This document shows positions 25,591-35,965 of a DNA stretch of 64,000 nucleotides, in pieces. The DNA is taken from the NCBI GenBank assembly GCA_036541255.1, contig JAZHDD010000067.1:1-64000 (forward strand), written 5' to 3'. Source of the stretch: Paucidesulfovibrio sp036541255 (GTDB lineage: Bacteria; Desulfobacterota; Desulfovibrionia; Desulfovibrionales; Desulfovibrionaceae). The position numbers and the translations under genes are program-made. Position 1 is the first letter of the stretch. Each line of letters opens with the position of its first letter. The notes under the pieces were generated by a model, which was not told the DNA's origin, did no database searches, and was given only the letters and a program-made list of their open reading frames with translations.

Positions 25591-26502
25591 TTATTCGCCC
25601 AGGCCGATGGAACGCAAAAAGCCCGGGTGTTCGGTCCAGTCTTCCTTGACCTTGACCCAGAGCTCCAGCATGACCTTGCGCTCCAGCATCTCTTCCAGCT
25701 CTTCGCGGGCCTGCTGACCGATGAGTTTGAGGTTCTGGCCGCCCTTGCCGATGATCATGCCCTTGTGGCTGGCGCGCGAGGCGTAGATCACGGCAGCGAT
25801 ATGCACGGTGGGACCTTCCTCGTCGAACAGCTCGATCTCCACGGCCGTGGAGTAGGGCAGTTCCTGACGCAGAGACATGAACAGCTTCTCGCGGATGATT
25901 TCCGAGGCCAGAAAACGGATGGGCACCGTGGAAATCTGGTCTTCCGGGAACATGGCCGGTCCTTCGGCCAGATGTCCCAATATCTTGTCCAGCAGGTTGT
26001 CCAGGCCTTGCTCTTCCCGGGCCGAAACGGGCAGGGGTTCGCAGCCGGGGAACAGTTCGGCAAGGCGCTGCATGAGCGGCAGCAGCTGGGCCTTGTCCTT
26101 GACCCGGTCCACCTTGTTCAGGGCCACGAGCACGGGCAGGCCGCAACCGCGCACCGGCTCCAGCATGGGCTCGGCCTCCTTGTCCAGGAGGTAGGGCTTG
26201 CTCGCATACAGGGCCGCGTCGAACATGACCACCACGGCGTCGCAGGAAGCCAGGGCGTTCCAGGCCGAATCCAGCAGAAAGCGGTTCATGCGCCCGCGCA
26301 GACGGTGGATGCCGGGCGTGTCCAAAAAAACCACCTGGGCATCGTCTTTGGTCAGGATGCCGCTGATGCGGTTGCGCGTGGTCTGGGGCTTGGGCGTGAC
26401 AATGGCCAGCTTCTGCCCCAAAAAGGCGTTCATGAGCGTGGACTTGCCCGCGTTGGGCGGGCCGATCAGGGCCACCATGCCGAATTTGTGCTGCGGGCTC
26501 AT
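25591..26502 (-). CDS. era: GTPase Era
   Basis: 303 residues. G1 GPPNAGKST at 14-22, G3 DTPGIH, G4 NKVD and G5 SAREEQG define the GTPase. The C-terminal KH domain carries the GKGGQNLK RNA-binding loop. Era binds the 16S rRNA 3' end to complete 30S assembly. GGAGG lies upstream of the ATG. It sits between topA and yggS on the same strand. Confidence 0.96.
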   Translation of the reverse strand: MSPQHKFGMVALIGPPNAGKSTLMNAFLGQKLAIVTPKPQTTRNRISGILTKDDAQVVFLDTPGIHRLRGRMNRFLLDSAWNALASCDAVVVMFDAALYASKPYLLDKEAEPMLEPVRGCGLPVLVALNKVDRVKDKAQLLPLMQRLAELFPGCEPLPVSAREEQGLDNLLDKILGHLAEGPAMFPEDQISTVPIRFLASEIIREKLFMSLRQELPYSTAVEIELFDEEGPTVHIAAVIYASRASHKGMIIGKGGQNLKLIGQQAREELEEMLERKVMLELWVKVKEDWTEHPGFLRSIGLGE

Positions 26503-26679
26503 GCGCGCCTCCGATCCGGGCCATGCAGCAGGATGCAGTCCTGGTACGCTCCGGGGTGTCGATACGTTTTCAATGCATTATCTCCATAAAATTACAATTC
26601 TTGTCGATCGCCGACAGCGCGTGCTCCCAGCAAGGGAGAAAAGTATGCAGGGGCGGGGCGGGTGGCCGCCAAAGGCGGC

Positions 26680-29094
<2,415 letters not shown>

Positions 29095-29356
29095 GTCGAG
29101 TTCGCCTATAACCACCTGTTGCCCCCATGGCAAGGGCCGCGCCAAGGGTCGTCAGCGCGCTTTCGCCTGTTTTGCACGCCTTGGACAGCGACCCCAAAGC
29201 ATGTTTCCCAGGCCTTGCCTGAAAGGAAATACAACCGATAAACATCATGAATTTACAGGTTTTTTTAACACATCTCAACATCAGCGCAAGAGCCACTCCA
29301 AGCGGATTGTTCTCCGGTCCGAAACAGGAAAAAAGATTTTCAACCGGTTTTCGGCA

Positions 29357-29387
29357 TTGACAGCGCCGATGGAATACATAGATGTAT
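29357..29387 (+). promoter_or_regulatory. Putative promoter and palindrome before the HesB-like gene
   Basis: A perfect TTGACA lies at 29357-29362. The palindrome ATACAT-AG-ATGTAT occupies 29374-29387 and covers the expected -10 position. This arrangement would suit a repressor site over a promoter, but no close -10 match is evident. Confidence 0.35.
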
Positions 29388-29417
29388 TTCCGGCACACAA
29401 ACCCCGAGGAGGAATCC

Positions 29418-29768
29418 ATGCTGACTTTGACTGATGCGGCTCTGACAGAGCTGAAAAAATACTTCGAGTCCAACGAGCTTCAGCCCGTGCGGGTCTTCCT
29501 GGCCCAGGGCGGCTGCTCCGGTCCGCAACTGGCCCTTGGCCTGGACGAAAAACGCGACGGCGACGAGGCATACGACTTTGACGGCGGCATTTCCCTGGTC
29601 ATGGACGGCGAGCTCATGGCCGAGGCCAAGCCCGTGACCATCGACATGGGACCCATGGGCTTCACCATCGGTTCCAGCCTGCCCGTGAACACGGGCGGCT
29701 GCTGCGGCTCCAGCGCGGGCGGCTGCGGCTCCGGATGCGGCACGGGTGGTGGCGGCGGTTGCTGCTGA
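29418..29768 (+). CDS. HesB/IscA-like iron-sulfur protein with Cys-rich tail
   Basis: 116 residues. The A-type carrier domain occupies residues 1-90 with C33 in AQGGCSGPQLALG. The C-terminus is an unusual Gly-Cys tail with C95, C96, C103, C107, C115 and C116. This fits the HesB-like subgroup of anaerobes, some of whose members use selenocysteine in this region. Here the tail has ordinary Cys codons and the gene ends in TGA just before a terminator. It probably binds or delivers an Fe-S cluster or metal. GAGGAGGAAT precedes the ATG. Confidence 0.85.
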   Translation: MLTLTDAALTELKKYFESNELQPVRVFLAQGGCSGPQLALGLDEKRDGDEAYDFDGGISLVMDGELMAEAKPVTIDMGPMGFTIGSSLPVNTGGCCGSSAGGCGSGCGTGGGGGCC

Positions 29769-29788
29769 TCCCTCAGCCACGACAACGC

Positions 29789-29825
29789 AAAGGGCGGTTC
29801 CTGTTCGGGGCCGCCCTTTTTCTTT
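29789..29825 (+). terminator. Terminator after the HesB-like gene
   Basis: AAAGGGCGG and CCGCCCTTT form a stem with a 13-base loop, followed by TTTTCTTT. Confidence 0.8.
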
Positions 29826-29921
29826 GCCTGCAGAAAAAATGAACAGCCCCCTATTGCTCTTTCATGAAACTAATAAGCGGACAGTTTTTGCAGATATCCG
29901 CGCCCGGAAAGCCGTACTAAC

Positions 29922-29976
29922 CTAATAGGTGACGTTGGGATCGCCGCCAGCCAAAAGCGGAAAAGCCCGGTATCCG
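29922..29976 (-). pseudogene. Tiny Rhs core remnant
   Basis: Read on the minus strand, GATACCGGGCTTTTCCGC and TTTTGGCTGGCGG match the Rhs fragment at about 40010-40045 almost base for base (there GATACCGGGCTTGTCCG and TTTTGGCTGGCGG, coding DTGLVRFGW). The remainder reads GGDPNVTY, another Rhs-like stretch, before a stop. The frame is disrupted. It is too short to have function. Confidence 0.55.
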
Positions 29977-29993
29977 CGTTCTGAGCCGGCCGC

Positions 29994-30080
29994 GGCGCAA
30001 GACGCCTCCGGCGGCCAAGGGGCCCGCAGCCCCTTGGATTCCTGTTCGCCGCTCGCGCTCTCGCGCGGGAGGGGGAAGTT
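29994..30080 (-). repeat. Palindromic intergenic repeat, copy A
   Basis: GGCGCAAGACGCCTCCGGCG leads into a palindrome CCAAGGGGC-CCGCA-GCCCCTTGG and a GC-rich arm. About 85 bases match copy B at 39700-39785 in the opposite orientation with scattered substitutions. Similar elements are, from general knowledge, common between genes in Desulfovibrio genomes. Confidence 0.75.
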
Positions 30081-30180
30081 GAATGAGAGAGGGAGGCTGC
30101 TCGGCGGGGGGGGTTGAAAAAAGAGACGGAAAAATTCTGCGGCAGGGCATGTTTTCGCGGGCGGGGAAAGGGGGAGCGTC

Positions 30181-30210
30181 AAAAAGGGCGGCCCCTTGCG
30201 GAACCGCCCC
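30181..30210 (-). terminator. Terminator of the first acyl-CoA ligase gene
   Basis: On the minus strand GGGGCGG pairs with CCGCCC around a 12-base loop and is followed by TTTTT. It lies about 30 bases past the stop. Confidence 0.75.
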
Positions 30211-30242
30211 TGTTATTCGAATCCACCGCGCCCGGGCCGCGG

Positions 30243-31904
30243 CTATTTTCCGTATTTCTCCAGGTCGCGCTGGCGGATTTCCTTGCGTTTGATCTTGCCG
30301 GAGATGGTCTTGGGCAACTCGTCCACATACTCCACGATGCGCGGGTATTTGTAGGGCGCTGTGACCTTTTTGACGTGGTTCTGAATCTCCTTGGTCAGTT
30401 CATCCGATGGCTCATAGTCCGCGCCGAGCACCAGCGTGGCCTTCACGGACTGGCCGCGCACAGGATCGGGCACGCCCGTGACCGCGGCCTCGATCACGGC
30501 GGGATGCGTGATCAGGGCGCTTTCCACCTCGAACGGTCCGATGCGGTAGCCCGAGGCCTTGATCAGGTCGTCGGTGCGTCCCAGGAACCAGAAATAGCCG
30601 TCCTCGTCCACCCAGGCCTTGTCTCCGGTGTGGTAATAGCCGTCGAACATCACGGACGCGGTCTTTTCCGGCTCGTCCATGTAGCCGTGGAACAGGCCCA
30701 GCACGCCCTTGGCGTCGGCCATGTTCTTGAGCCGGATGCAGATTTCGCCTTCCTCGCCCGGAGGGCAGGGCGCGCCGGTTTCGTCCAGCAGCACGATGTC
30801 CCAGCCCGGCGTGGGCTTGCCGATGGAACCGGGCTTGGGCTCCATGAAGGTCAGCGTGGCCAGTTGCAGGCAGGTCTCGGTTTGGCCATAGCCCTCGTAG
30901 ATGGGCTGGCCCGTGGCCTTTTTCCAGGCCTCGAACACGGACTCGTTGAGCAGCTCGCCTGCTGTGGTGCAGTGCCGCAGGGCCGAAAGGTCCCACTTGG
31001 TCAGGTCTTCCCGGATAAGGAAGCGGTAGACCGTGGGTGGCGCGCAGAACGTGGTGACCTTGTGGGCGCTGAGGATGTCCAGCAGTTCGGCGGGCACGAA
31101 CTTGCCCCGGAAATCCCAGACAAAAACCGCTGCTCCGGCCAGGAACTGTCCGTAGAACTTGCCCCAGACCGACTTGGCCCAGCCCGTTTCCGACAGGGTC
31201 AGGTGCAGGTCGCCCGGCTCCAGGTCGTGCCAATAGGCGCCCGTGGTGTAGTGTCCCAGCGGATAGGTGTAGGGATGCACCACCATCTTGGGCATGCCCG
31301 TGGTGCCCGAGGTGAAGAAAATGACCATGGGATCGTCGCCGCCGGGCGCGTCCGCCGGGCGCGGATACTCGGGCGAGCCTTCGGCCATGAGCGTTTCGTA
31401 GCCGCACCAGCCGCCAGGCGCATCCTTGCCGTCCACCTGCACCAGCAGTTGCAGGCTGGGGCTGTCGGCCCGGGCCGCCTCCACGCGCTCGGTGATGCCG
31501 TCCTCGCAGATCACGGCCTTGATACCCGCGTAATTGGCGCGCTGGGTGATGTCCTTGGGGGTCAGCAGCGAGGGTGAGGGAATGGGCAGCGCCCCGATCT
31601 TGTGCAGGGCCAGCATGGTTTCCCAATACTCGGCGCGGCGGTAAAGGATGAGCATGACCCGGTCGCCCTTGCCGAGGCCGCGGGCCAGCAGGGCCGTGGC
31701 CAGACGGTTGGAGCGCTCCCTGAGCCAGGCATAATCCAGCTCGCGGCGCTTGCCCTTGGGGTCCACATGGACCAGGGCCAGCCGTTTCGGGTCCTCTTCT
31801 GCGACCTTGTCCATAAAATCAAAGGCGAAATTGTACTTCTCCGGGACATCGACCCGGAATTTTTCAAGAAATTCTTCATATCCGGCGGGATGCAATTTTT
31901 CCAT
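30243..31904 (-). CDS. AMP-forming acyl-CoA synthetase, medium-chain/benzoate-ligase-like
   Basis: 553 residues of the ANL superfamily. The P-loop FFTSGTTGMPKMV is near 217-229, YEGYGQTE near 345, the hinge and ribose-binding GYYHTGDKAWVDEDGYFWFL near 430, and the catalytic Lys in ISGKIKRKEI near the C-terminus. The acid is adenylated, then joined to CoA. Resemblance to medium-chain ACSM enzymes suggests a medium-chain or aromatic acid, which is not provable here. An XRE-cupin regulator lies just upstream on the same strand, repeated in the next cassette. Confidence 0.85.
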   Translation of the reverse strand: MEKLHPAGYEEFLEKFRVDVPEKYNFAFDFMDKVAEEDPKRLALVHVDPKGKRRELDYAWLRERSNRLATALLARGLGKGDRVMLILYRRAEYWETMLALHKIGALPIPSPSLLTPKDITQRANYAGIKAVICEDGITERVEAARADSPSLQLLVQVDGKDAPGGWCGYETLMAEGSPEYPRPADAPGGDDPMVIFFTSGTTGMPKMVVHPYTYPLGHYTTGAYWHDLEPGDLHLTLSETGWAKSVWGKFYGQFLAGAAVFVWDFRGKFVPAELLDILSAHKVTTFCAPPTVYRFLIREDLTKWDLSALRHCTTAGELLNESVFEAWKKATGQPIYEGYGQTETCLQLATLTFMEPKPGSIGKPTPGWDIVLLDETGAPCPPGEEGEICIRLKNMADAKGVLGLFHGYMDEPEKTASVMFDGYYHTGDKAWVDEDGYFWFLGRTDDLIKASGYRIGPFEVESALITHPAVIEAAVTGVPDPVRGQSVKATLVLGADYEPSDELTKEIQNHVKKVTAPYKYPRIVEYVDELPKTISGKIKRKEIRQRDLEKYGK

Positions 31905-32003
31905 CTTCTCTTTCTCCGTGATTCTGCGGGTTCGCGTGCGCCGCTTTGGCGCGCCTTTTTCAGCGGGGCGGTTGCCGGGCTGATCAGGGACTCCTGACCA
32001 ACC

Positions 32004-32555
32004 CTACAGAATCACGTCCAGGAAGCGGGCCTGCTTGCCGTCCAGCCCGCGCATGCCGTGCGGGGTCTGGGAATCGAAATAGATGCTGTCGCCCGGGACC
32101 AGGATTTCCACCTTGTCGCCGATGCGGATTTCCAGACGGCCCTCGAGCATGTAGATGAACTCCTGGCCCGAATGGCGCGTGAAGCTGATCTCGTTTTCGG
32201 CCTTGGCCGGAACGCGGATCTCAAAGGGCTCCATCTTGCGGCCCTTGAAGCGGTACGCCAGATTCTTGTAATCATAGTCCTTGCGCCGGTCCACGGAAAG
32301 CCCCTTGCCCGATCGCACCACGCTGTGCGAGACCAGATGGGACTCGGACCCGGCAATGAGCGTGTTCAACTCCACGCCTGTGGCCTTGGAGACCTCCATG
32401 AGAAAGCCCACGGGAATCTCGGTCTGGCCGCCCTCGTATAGCTGCACGGTTGCGGGGTCCACGCCCACGCGGGCCGCGAACTCCTCCACGGACTCGCCCA
32501 GCGCGTCGCGCAATCCGACCAGCCTGGGAGCGATTTCCTTGTACGCCTGTTCCAT
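32004..32555 (-). CDS. XRE-cupin transcriptional regulator (cassette 1)
   Basis: 183 residues. The N-terminal HTH_XRE (about 12-66) reads LRDALGESVEEFAARVGVDP. The C-terminal cupin (about 105-180) has SGQEFIYMLEGRLEIRIGDK and PGDSIYFDSQTPHGMRG, a small-molecule-binding barrel. Such regulators often control the adjacent metabolic gene in response to its substrate or product. It precedes the first ligase by about 100 bases. GGGGGAA lies before the ATG. Confidence 0.88.
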   Translation of the reverse strand: MEQAYKEIAPRLVGLRDALGESVEEFAARVGVDPATVQLYEGGQTEIPVGFLMEVSKATGVELNTLIAGSESHLVSHSVVRSGKGLSVDRRKDYDYKNLAYRFKGRKMEPFEIRVPAKAENEISFTRHSGQEFIYMLEGRLEIRIGDKVEILVPGDSIYFDSQTPHGMRGLDGKQARFLDVIL

Positions 32556-32669
32556 TTCTTCCCCCTTGTGACCCTGGCCGCGCCCCTGACGCGTTGCCCG
32601 GCCCCGGTCCGCAACTAGAGAATCGATGCGCCCGGCAGTCGCAGAGGGACCGCCGGGCGCGCGTCAGTG

Positions 32670-34316
32670 CTATTTCATGGCCTCGGGGAACATCTCCCCG
32701 GCCAGATCGCGCAGCTTGTATTTTTGAATCTTGCCGCTGGCGGTCATGGGATAGGCTTCCACAAAGGCTATGTATTTCGGAATCTTGTAGCGGGAGATCT
32801 TGCCGCGGCAATAGTCGCGCACATCCTCGGGCTGCATTTCCACGCCCTCCTTGAGCACGATGAACGCGCCCACCTCCTCGCCGTACTTGCGGCTGGGCAC
32901 GCCCGCCACCTGCACATCCTGGATGCCCTCCATGGTGTAGAGGAACTCCTCCAGCTCGCGCGGGTAGATGTTCTCGCCGCCGCGGATGATCATGTCCTTG
33001 AGCCGTCCGGTGATGGACAGGTAGCCGTCCGCGTCGAACTGGCCCAGATCGCCGGAGTGCAGCCAGCCGTCCGCGTCGATGGCCAGGGTCGTGGCCTCCG
33101 GGTTGTTGTAGTAGCCCTTCATGACCAGATAGCCCCGGCAGCAGACCTCGCCCTGCACGCCCGGCGGACAGGGCTTGCCGCTCTCGGGGTCGAGCACGGT
33201 CACTTCCACCTCGGGCATGGGCCTGCCCACGGTTTCGGTCATCTTCTGGATGGGGTCGCCGATGCGCGTCTGGGTCATCACCGGGCTGGATTCGGTCAGT
33301 CCGTAACAGATGGTGATGTCCTTCATGTTCATCTGCTCCATGACCCGCTTCATGACCGGAACCGGGCAGGGCGAACCCGCCATGATGCCGGTGCGCAGGC
33401 TGGAGAAGTCGAAGCGCTTGAAGCTGCGGTGCTCCAGCACGGCGATGAACATGGTGGGCACGCCATAGAGCGCGGTGCAGCGTTCCGAATCCACGCTGGC
33501 CATGACCAGGAAGGGGTCGAAGCCTTCCAGGATGACCATGGTGGTGCCGTGCGTCACCGCGGCCAGCACTCCGAGCACGCAGCCGAAGCAGTGGAACAGG
33601 GGCACGGGCAGGCAGAGCCGGTCATGCTCGGTGAAGCGCTGGTTCTCGCCGATCCAGAAGCCGTTGTTGCCGATGTTGTAGTGAGTCAGCTGCACGCCCT
33701 TGGGAAAGCCCGTGGTGCCCGAGGTGTACTGCATGTTGACCACGTCGTGCGGGTCCAGGGAATCCTGCCGCTGCTGGTACTCGTCGTCGTTGACCATCAC
33801 GGACATGGCTTCCAGCTCGGGCATGGAATACATGCCGCGATGCTTTTCCTGGCCCAGGAAGAGCACCCGCTTCAGGTGCGGATATTTTTCGGACCTGAGG
33901 TGGCCGCGTTCGCTGTTTCGCAGCTCCGGGACCAGATCGTACAGGCTATTCACGTAGTCGATGTCCCGGAACCCGTCCATGAGGATGATGTTCTCGGTCT
34001 CGGACTGGCGCAGCAGGTAGTCCAGTTCGTGGTTGCGGTAGTAGGTGTTGACCGTGAGCAGCACCGCGCCGATCTTGGCCGTGGCGAACTGGAAGGCCAC
34101 CCAGTAGGGCACGTTGGTGGCCCAGATGGCCACCTTCTCGCCCTTTTTCACGCCCAGGGCCATGAGCCCCTTGGCCAGCCGGTCCACCTTTTCGGCGAAT
34201 TCGGCGTAGGTCAGGCGAAAGTCGCGGTCCACGTAGACCACGGCCTCGTTGTGCGGCCACTTCTCCACGGTCTCGTCCAGGATCTGGCCGAGGGTTCGTT
34301 CTCTCAAGCTTTGCAT
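32670..34316 (-). CDS. AMP-forming long-chain fatty-acid-CoA ligase-like enzyme
   Basis: 548 residues of the ANL superfamily. MQYTSGTTGFPKGV is the P-loop, CYGLTESSPV the A5 motif, GWLHSGDLGQFDADGYL the A7 region, and the A10 Lys is in MTASGKIQKYKL. It resembles FadD-type ligases that activate fatty acids for beta-oxidation or lipid synthesis, but chain length is not readable. The ATG at 34316 (after AGGTGG) is preferred over an overlapping GTG. It follows the second XRE-cupin gene within 10 bases, so these two are clearly one transcript. Confidence 0.85.
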   Translation of the reverse strand: MQSLRERTLGQILDETVEKWPHNEAVVYVDRDFRLTYAEFAEKVDRLAKGLMALGVKKGEKVAIWATNVPYWVAFQFATAKIGAVLLTVNTYYRNHELDYLLRQSETENIILMDGFRDIDYVNSLYDLVPELRNSERGHLRSEKYPHLKRVLFLGQEKHRGMYSMPELEAMSVMVNDDEYQQRQDSLDPHDVVNMQYTSGTTGFPKGVQLTHYNIGNNGFWIGENQRFTEHDRLCLPVPLFHCFGCVLGVLAAVTHGTTMVILEGFDPFLVMASVDSERCTALYGVPTMFIAVLEHRSFKRFDFSSLRTGIMAGSPCPVPVMKRVMEQMNMKDITICYGLTESSPVMTQTRIGDPIQKMTETVGRPMPEVEVTVLDPESGKPCPPGVQGEVCCRGYLVMKGYYNNPEATTLAIDADGWLHSGDLGQFDADGYLSITGRLKDMIIRGGENIYPRELEEFLYTMEGIQDVQVAGVPSRKYGEEVGAFIVLKEGVEMQPEDVRDYCRGKISRYKIPKYIAFVEAYPMTASGKIQKYKLRDLAGEMFPEAMK

Positions 34317-34325
34317 GGCCGCCAC

Positions 34326-34895
34326 CTATTCCGGGAAGTACAGCACGGCGTAGATCTGGGCGGGGGCATCTCCGGCAGCGCCCACATGGTGGGGCACGAT
34401 GGAGTTGAAATAGGCGGAGTCGCCCGCTTCGAGCACGGTTGTTTCCTGCCCGTAGACGATTTCCACCTTGCCCGCGACCACCACGATGAACTCTTCACCC
34501 TCATGCGAGGACAGCTTGGGATTTTCGGCGGATTCCGGTAGGATTTCGATGAAAAAAGGCTCCATGTGCCGGTCGGACTTGCCCCGGCCCAGGGAATGAA
34601 AACGCAATGCCGCCTGATCCACGCCCGCATGGTGCATGGTCAGCTCCTCGCGCCGGTCGCTCTTGCGAACCACGAGAGGGTCCTGGCTGGCCTGGTCGTC
34701 CAGGAAGGTGCCGAGCCGCACGCCCAGGGCGCGGGCGATCTTCACCAGGGGCTGCAGCGAAGGATAGAGATTCTCCTCTTCGATGGCCGTGATGAAGGAA
34801 AGATCCAGTCCGGTGCGTTCCGCGAGATCGTTGAGGCTCAGTTCGGCCTTTTCCCGAAAGGCGCGAATCCGAGCCCCGATTTTGCCATTGTCCAT
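34326..34895 (-). CDS. XRE-cupin transcriptional regulator (cassette 2)
   Basis: 189 residues. HTH_XRE at about 7-62 (IGARIRAFREKAELSLNDLA, then GLDLSFITAIEEENLYPSLQ), then a cupin with SSHEGEEFIVVVAGKVEIVY and EAGDSAYFNSIVPHHVG. It is clearly paralogous in architecture to the regulator at 32004 but diverged. AAGGAGG precedes the ATG. It ends 9 bases before the ligase start and probably controls the cassette. The region upstream is shared with the divergent TPR gene. Confidence 0.88.
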   Translation of the reverse strand: MDNGKIGARIRAFREKAELSLNDLAERTGLDLSFITAIEEENLYPSLQPLVKIARALGVRLGTFLDDQASQDPLVVRKSDRREELTMHHAGVDQAALRFHSLGRGKSDRHMEPFFIEILPESAENPKLSSHEGEEFIVVVAGKVEIVYGQETTVLEAGDSAYFNSIVPHHVGAAGDAPAQIYAVLYFPE

Positions 34896-35061
34896 GAAAT
34901 CCTCCTTGTGCACTTTTGCGGCGTTCCCTCCGCCGAGAGGGGAACGCTCCTATCCGGCCGCAGATACCAGATACGCCAATGGTTGTCACATAAAAGCCCA
35001 TGACCATGGGCGCTTGTCCGCAAGGCCGGGCCAAACGTCACTGAATCTCTAATCGAGATGG

Positions 35062-35090
35062 TTGCCTTGTGCAATGGCCGCCTGTACTAT
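35062..35090 (+). promoter_or_regulatory. Putative promoter of the TPR gene
   Basis: TTGCCT and TACTAT are separated by 17 bases, each matching the sigma-70 consensus in four of six positions. They lie 41 bases upstream of the ATG. Confidence 0.4.
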
Positions 35091-35131
35091 GTTGGGGACT
35101 GGTGGATAAAATCCAAAGGAAATCCAAAACC

Positions 35132-35959
35132 ATGAGCGACAAGGAAACTCCCAGGACCGAGACCGCGCCCTCCCGGGAAACCCGGCGCATCCGGGGCCTG
35201 TTCTCGACCCAGAACGTGGACAACGTGGGCACGGGCACGACCAAACGCAAGGCCATCAGCAAGACCTACTGGTTTGCCGAGGAAAACGACCAGCAGATCG
35301 TTTCGGTCCAACCCATCAACAATAATTTCGTTCCTTCCGGCCCCTGCACGGAAGTGCCCCGCGACGACTTTCTGCGCGCCTACCATCCCGAGCCGGAATA
35401 TTACCAAACCAAGGTCTACCCCAACATCAAGCAACTGGAACAAACCCTGGAGCGTGCGGAAAAGGCCCGCAGCCAGGGCCAGGCCTACAGCGCCGAATTG
35501 GAGTTCAGCAGCGCCATCGAGCTGGACGAGGACAATGTGCGAGCCAACTTCGGCCTGGGCCTGACCTACATGGACAGGGGCGACAACACCCGCGCCGACG
35601 ACATCTTTCAGCGACTCGTGGGCCTGGAGGCCGCCTACACCGAGGAGCACAAGCACCTCTTCAACGAATTCGGCATGAGTCTGCGCAAGGCCGGGCTTCT
35701 GGATCAGGCCGTGGAATACTACAACCGCGCCCTGCAGGTGGCCCAAAACGACGAAAACCTGCACTACAACATCGCCCGCGCCTATTTCGAACGGGGCGAC
35801 GCGGAAAAGTGCACCGAGCACCTCAACACCTGCCTGAAGATGAATCCGGCCCATGCCGAGGCCAAGGAATTCGTGAAGTACGTGAAGGGTCTTGTGGAGC
35901 GCGTTCAGGCGGAAAAAAAAGGCGGCAACGGCGGCACCGTGCTCAAGGCCGACATCTGA
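35132..35959 (+). CDS. TPR-repeat protein, 275 aa
   Basis: A cytoplasmic protein with an N-terminal charged extension (residues 1-80; RGLFSTQNVDNVGTG near 22-36) and at least three tetratricopeptide repeats from about 110 to 255. These include AYSAELEFSSAIELDEDNVR, FNEFGMSLRKAGLLDQAVEY and YNIARAYFERGDAEKCTEHL. TPRs mediate protein contacts, but the partner is unknown. AAGGA lies 11 bases before the ATG. It is convergent with rsmB, whose stop lies 6 bases beyond. Confidence 0.8.
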   Translation: MSDKETPRTETAPSRETRRIRGLFSTQNVDNVGTGTTKRKAISKTYWFAEENDQQIVSVQPINNNFVPSGPCTEVPRDDFLRAYHPEPEYYQTKVYPNIKQLEQTLERAEKARSQGQAYSAELEFSSAIELDEDNVRANFGLGLTYMDRGDNTRADDIFQRLVGLEAAYTEEHKHLFNEFGMSLRKAGLLDQAVEYYNRALQVAQNDENLHYNIARAYFERGDAEKCTEHLNTCLKMNPAHAEAKEFVKYVKGLVERVQAEKKGGNGGTVLKADI

Positions 35960-35965
35960 CCCGGT

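Larger units (their letters stand above)
29826..30180. other. Gene-free stretch with decayed repeat material
   Basis: There is no convincing coding sequence here. It holds, on the minus strand, a palindromic repeat element (about 29994-30080) followed by a short Rhs remnant (29922-29976), and otherwise GC-rich low-complexity DNA with a G8 run near 30105. Short open frames across it are translations of the repeat. Confidence 0.6.

Noticed and set aside
29750..29830. TGA of the HesB-like gene read as selenocysteine
   Set aside because: The frame would continue into an obvious rho-independent terminator and the tail already has its Cys residues, so TGA is taken as stop.
29922..30182. 86-codon minus-strand frame containing SKGLRAPWPPEASCA
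   Set aside because: This is a translation of the palindromic repeat; such peptides are common spurious calls.
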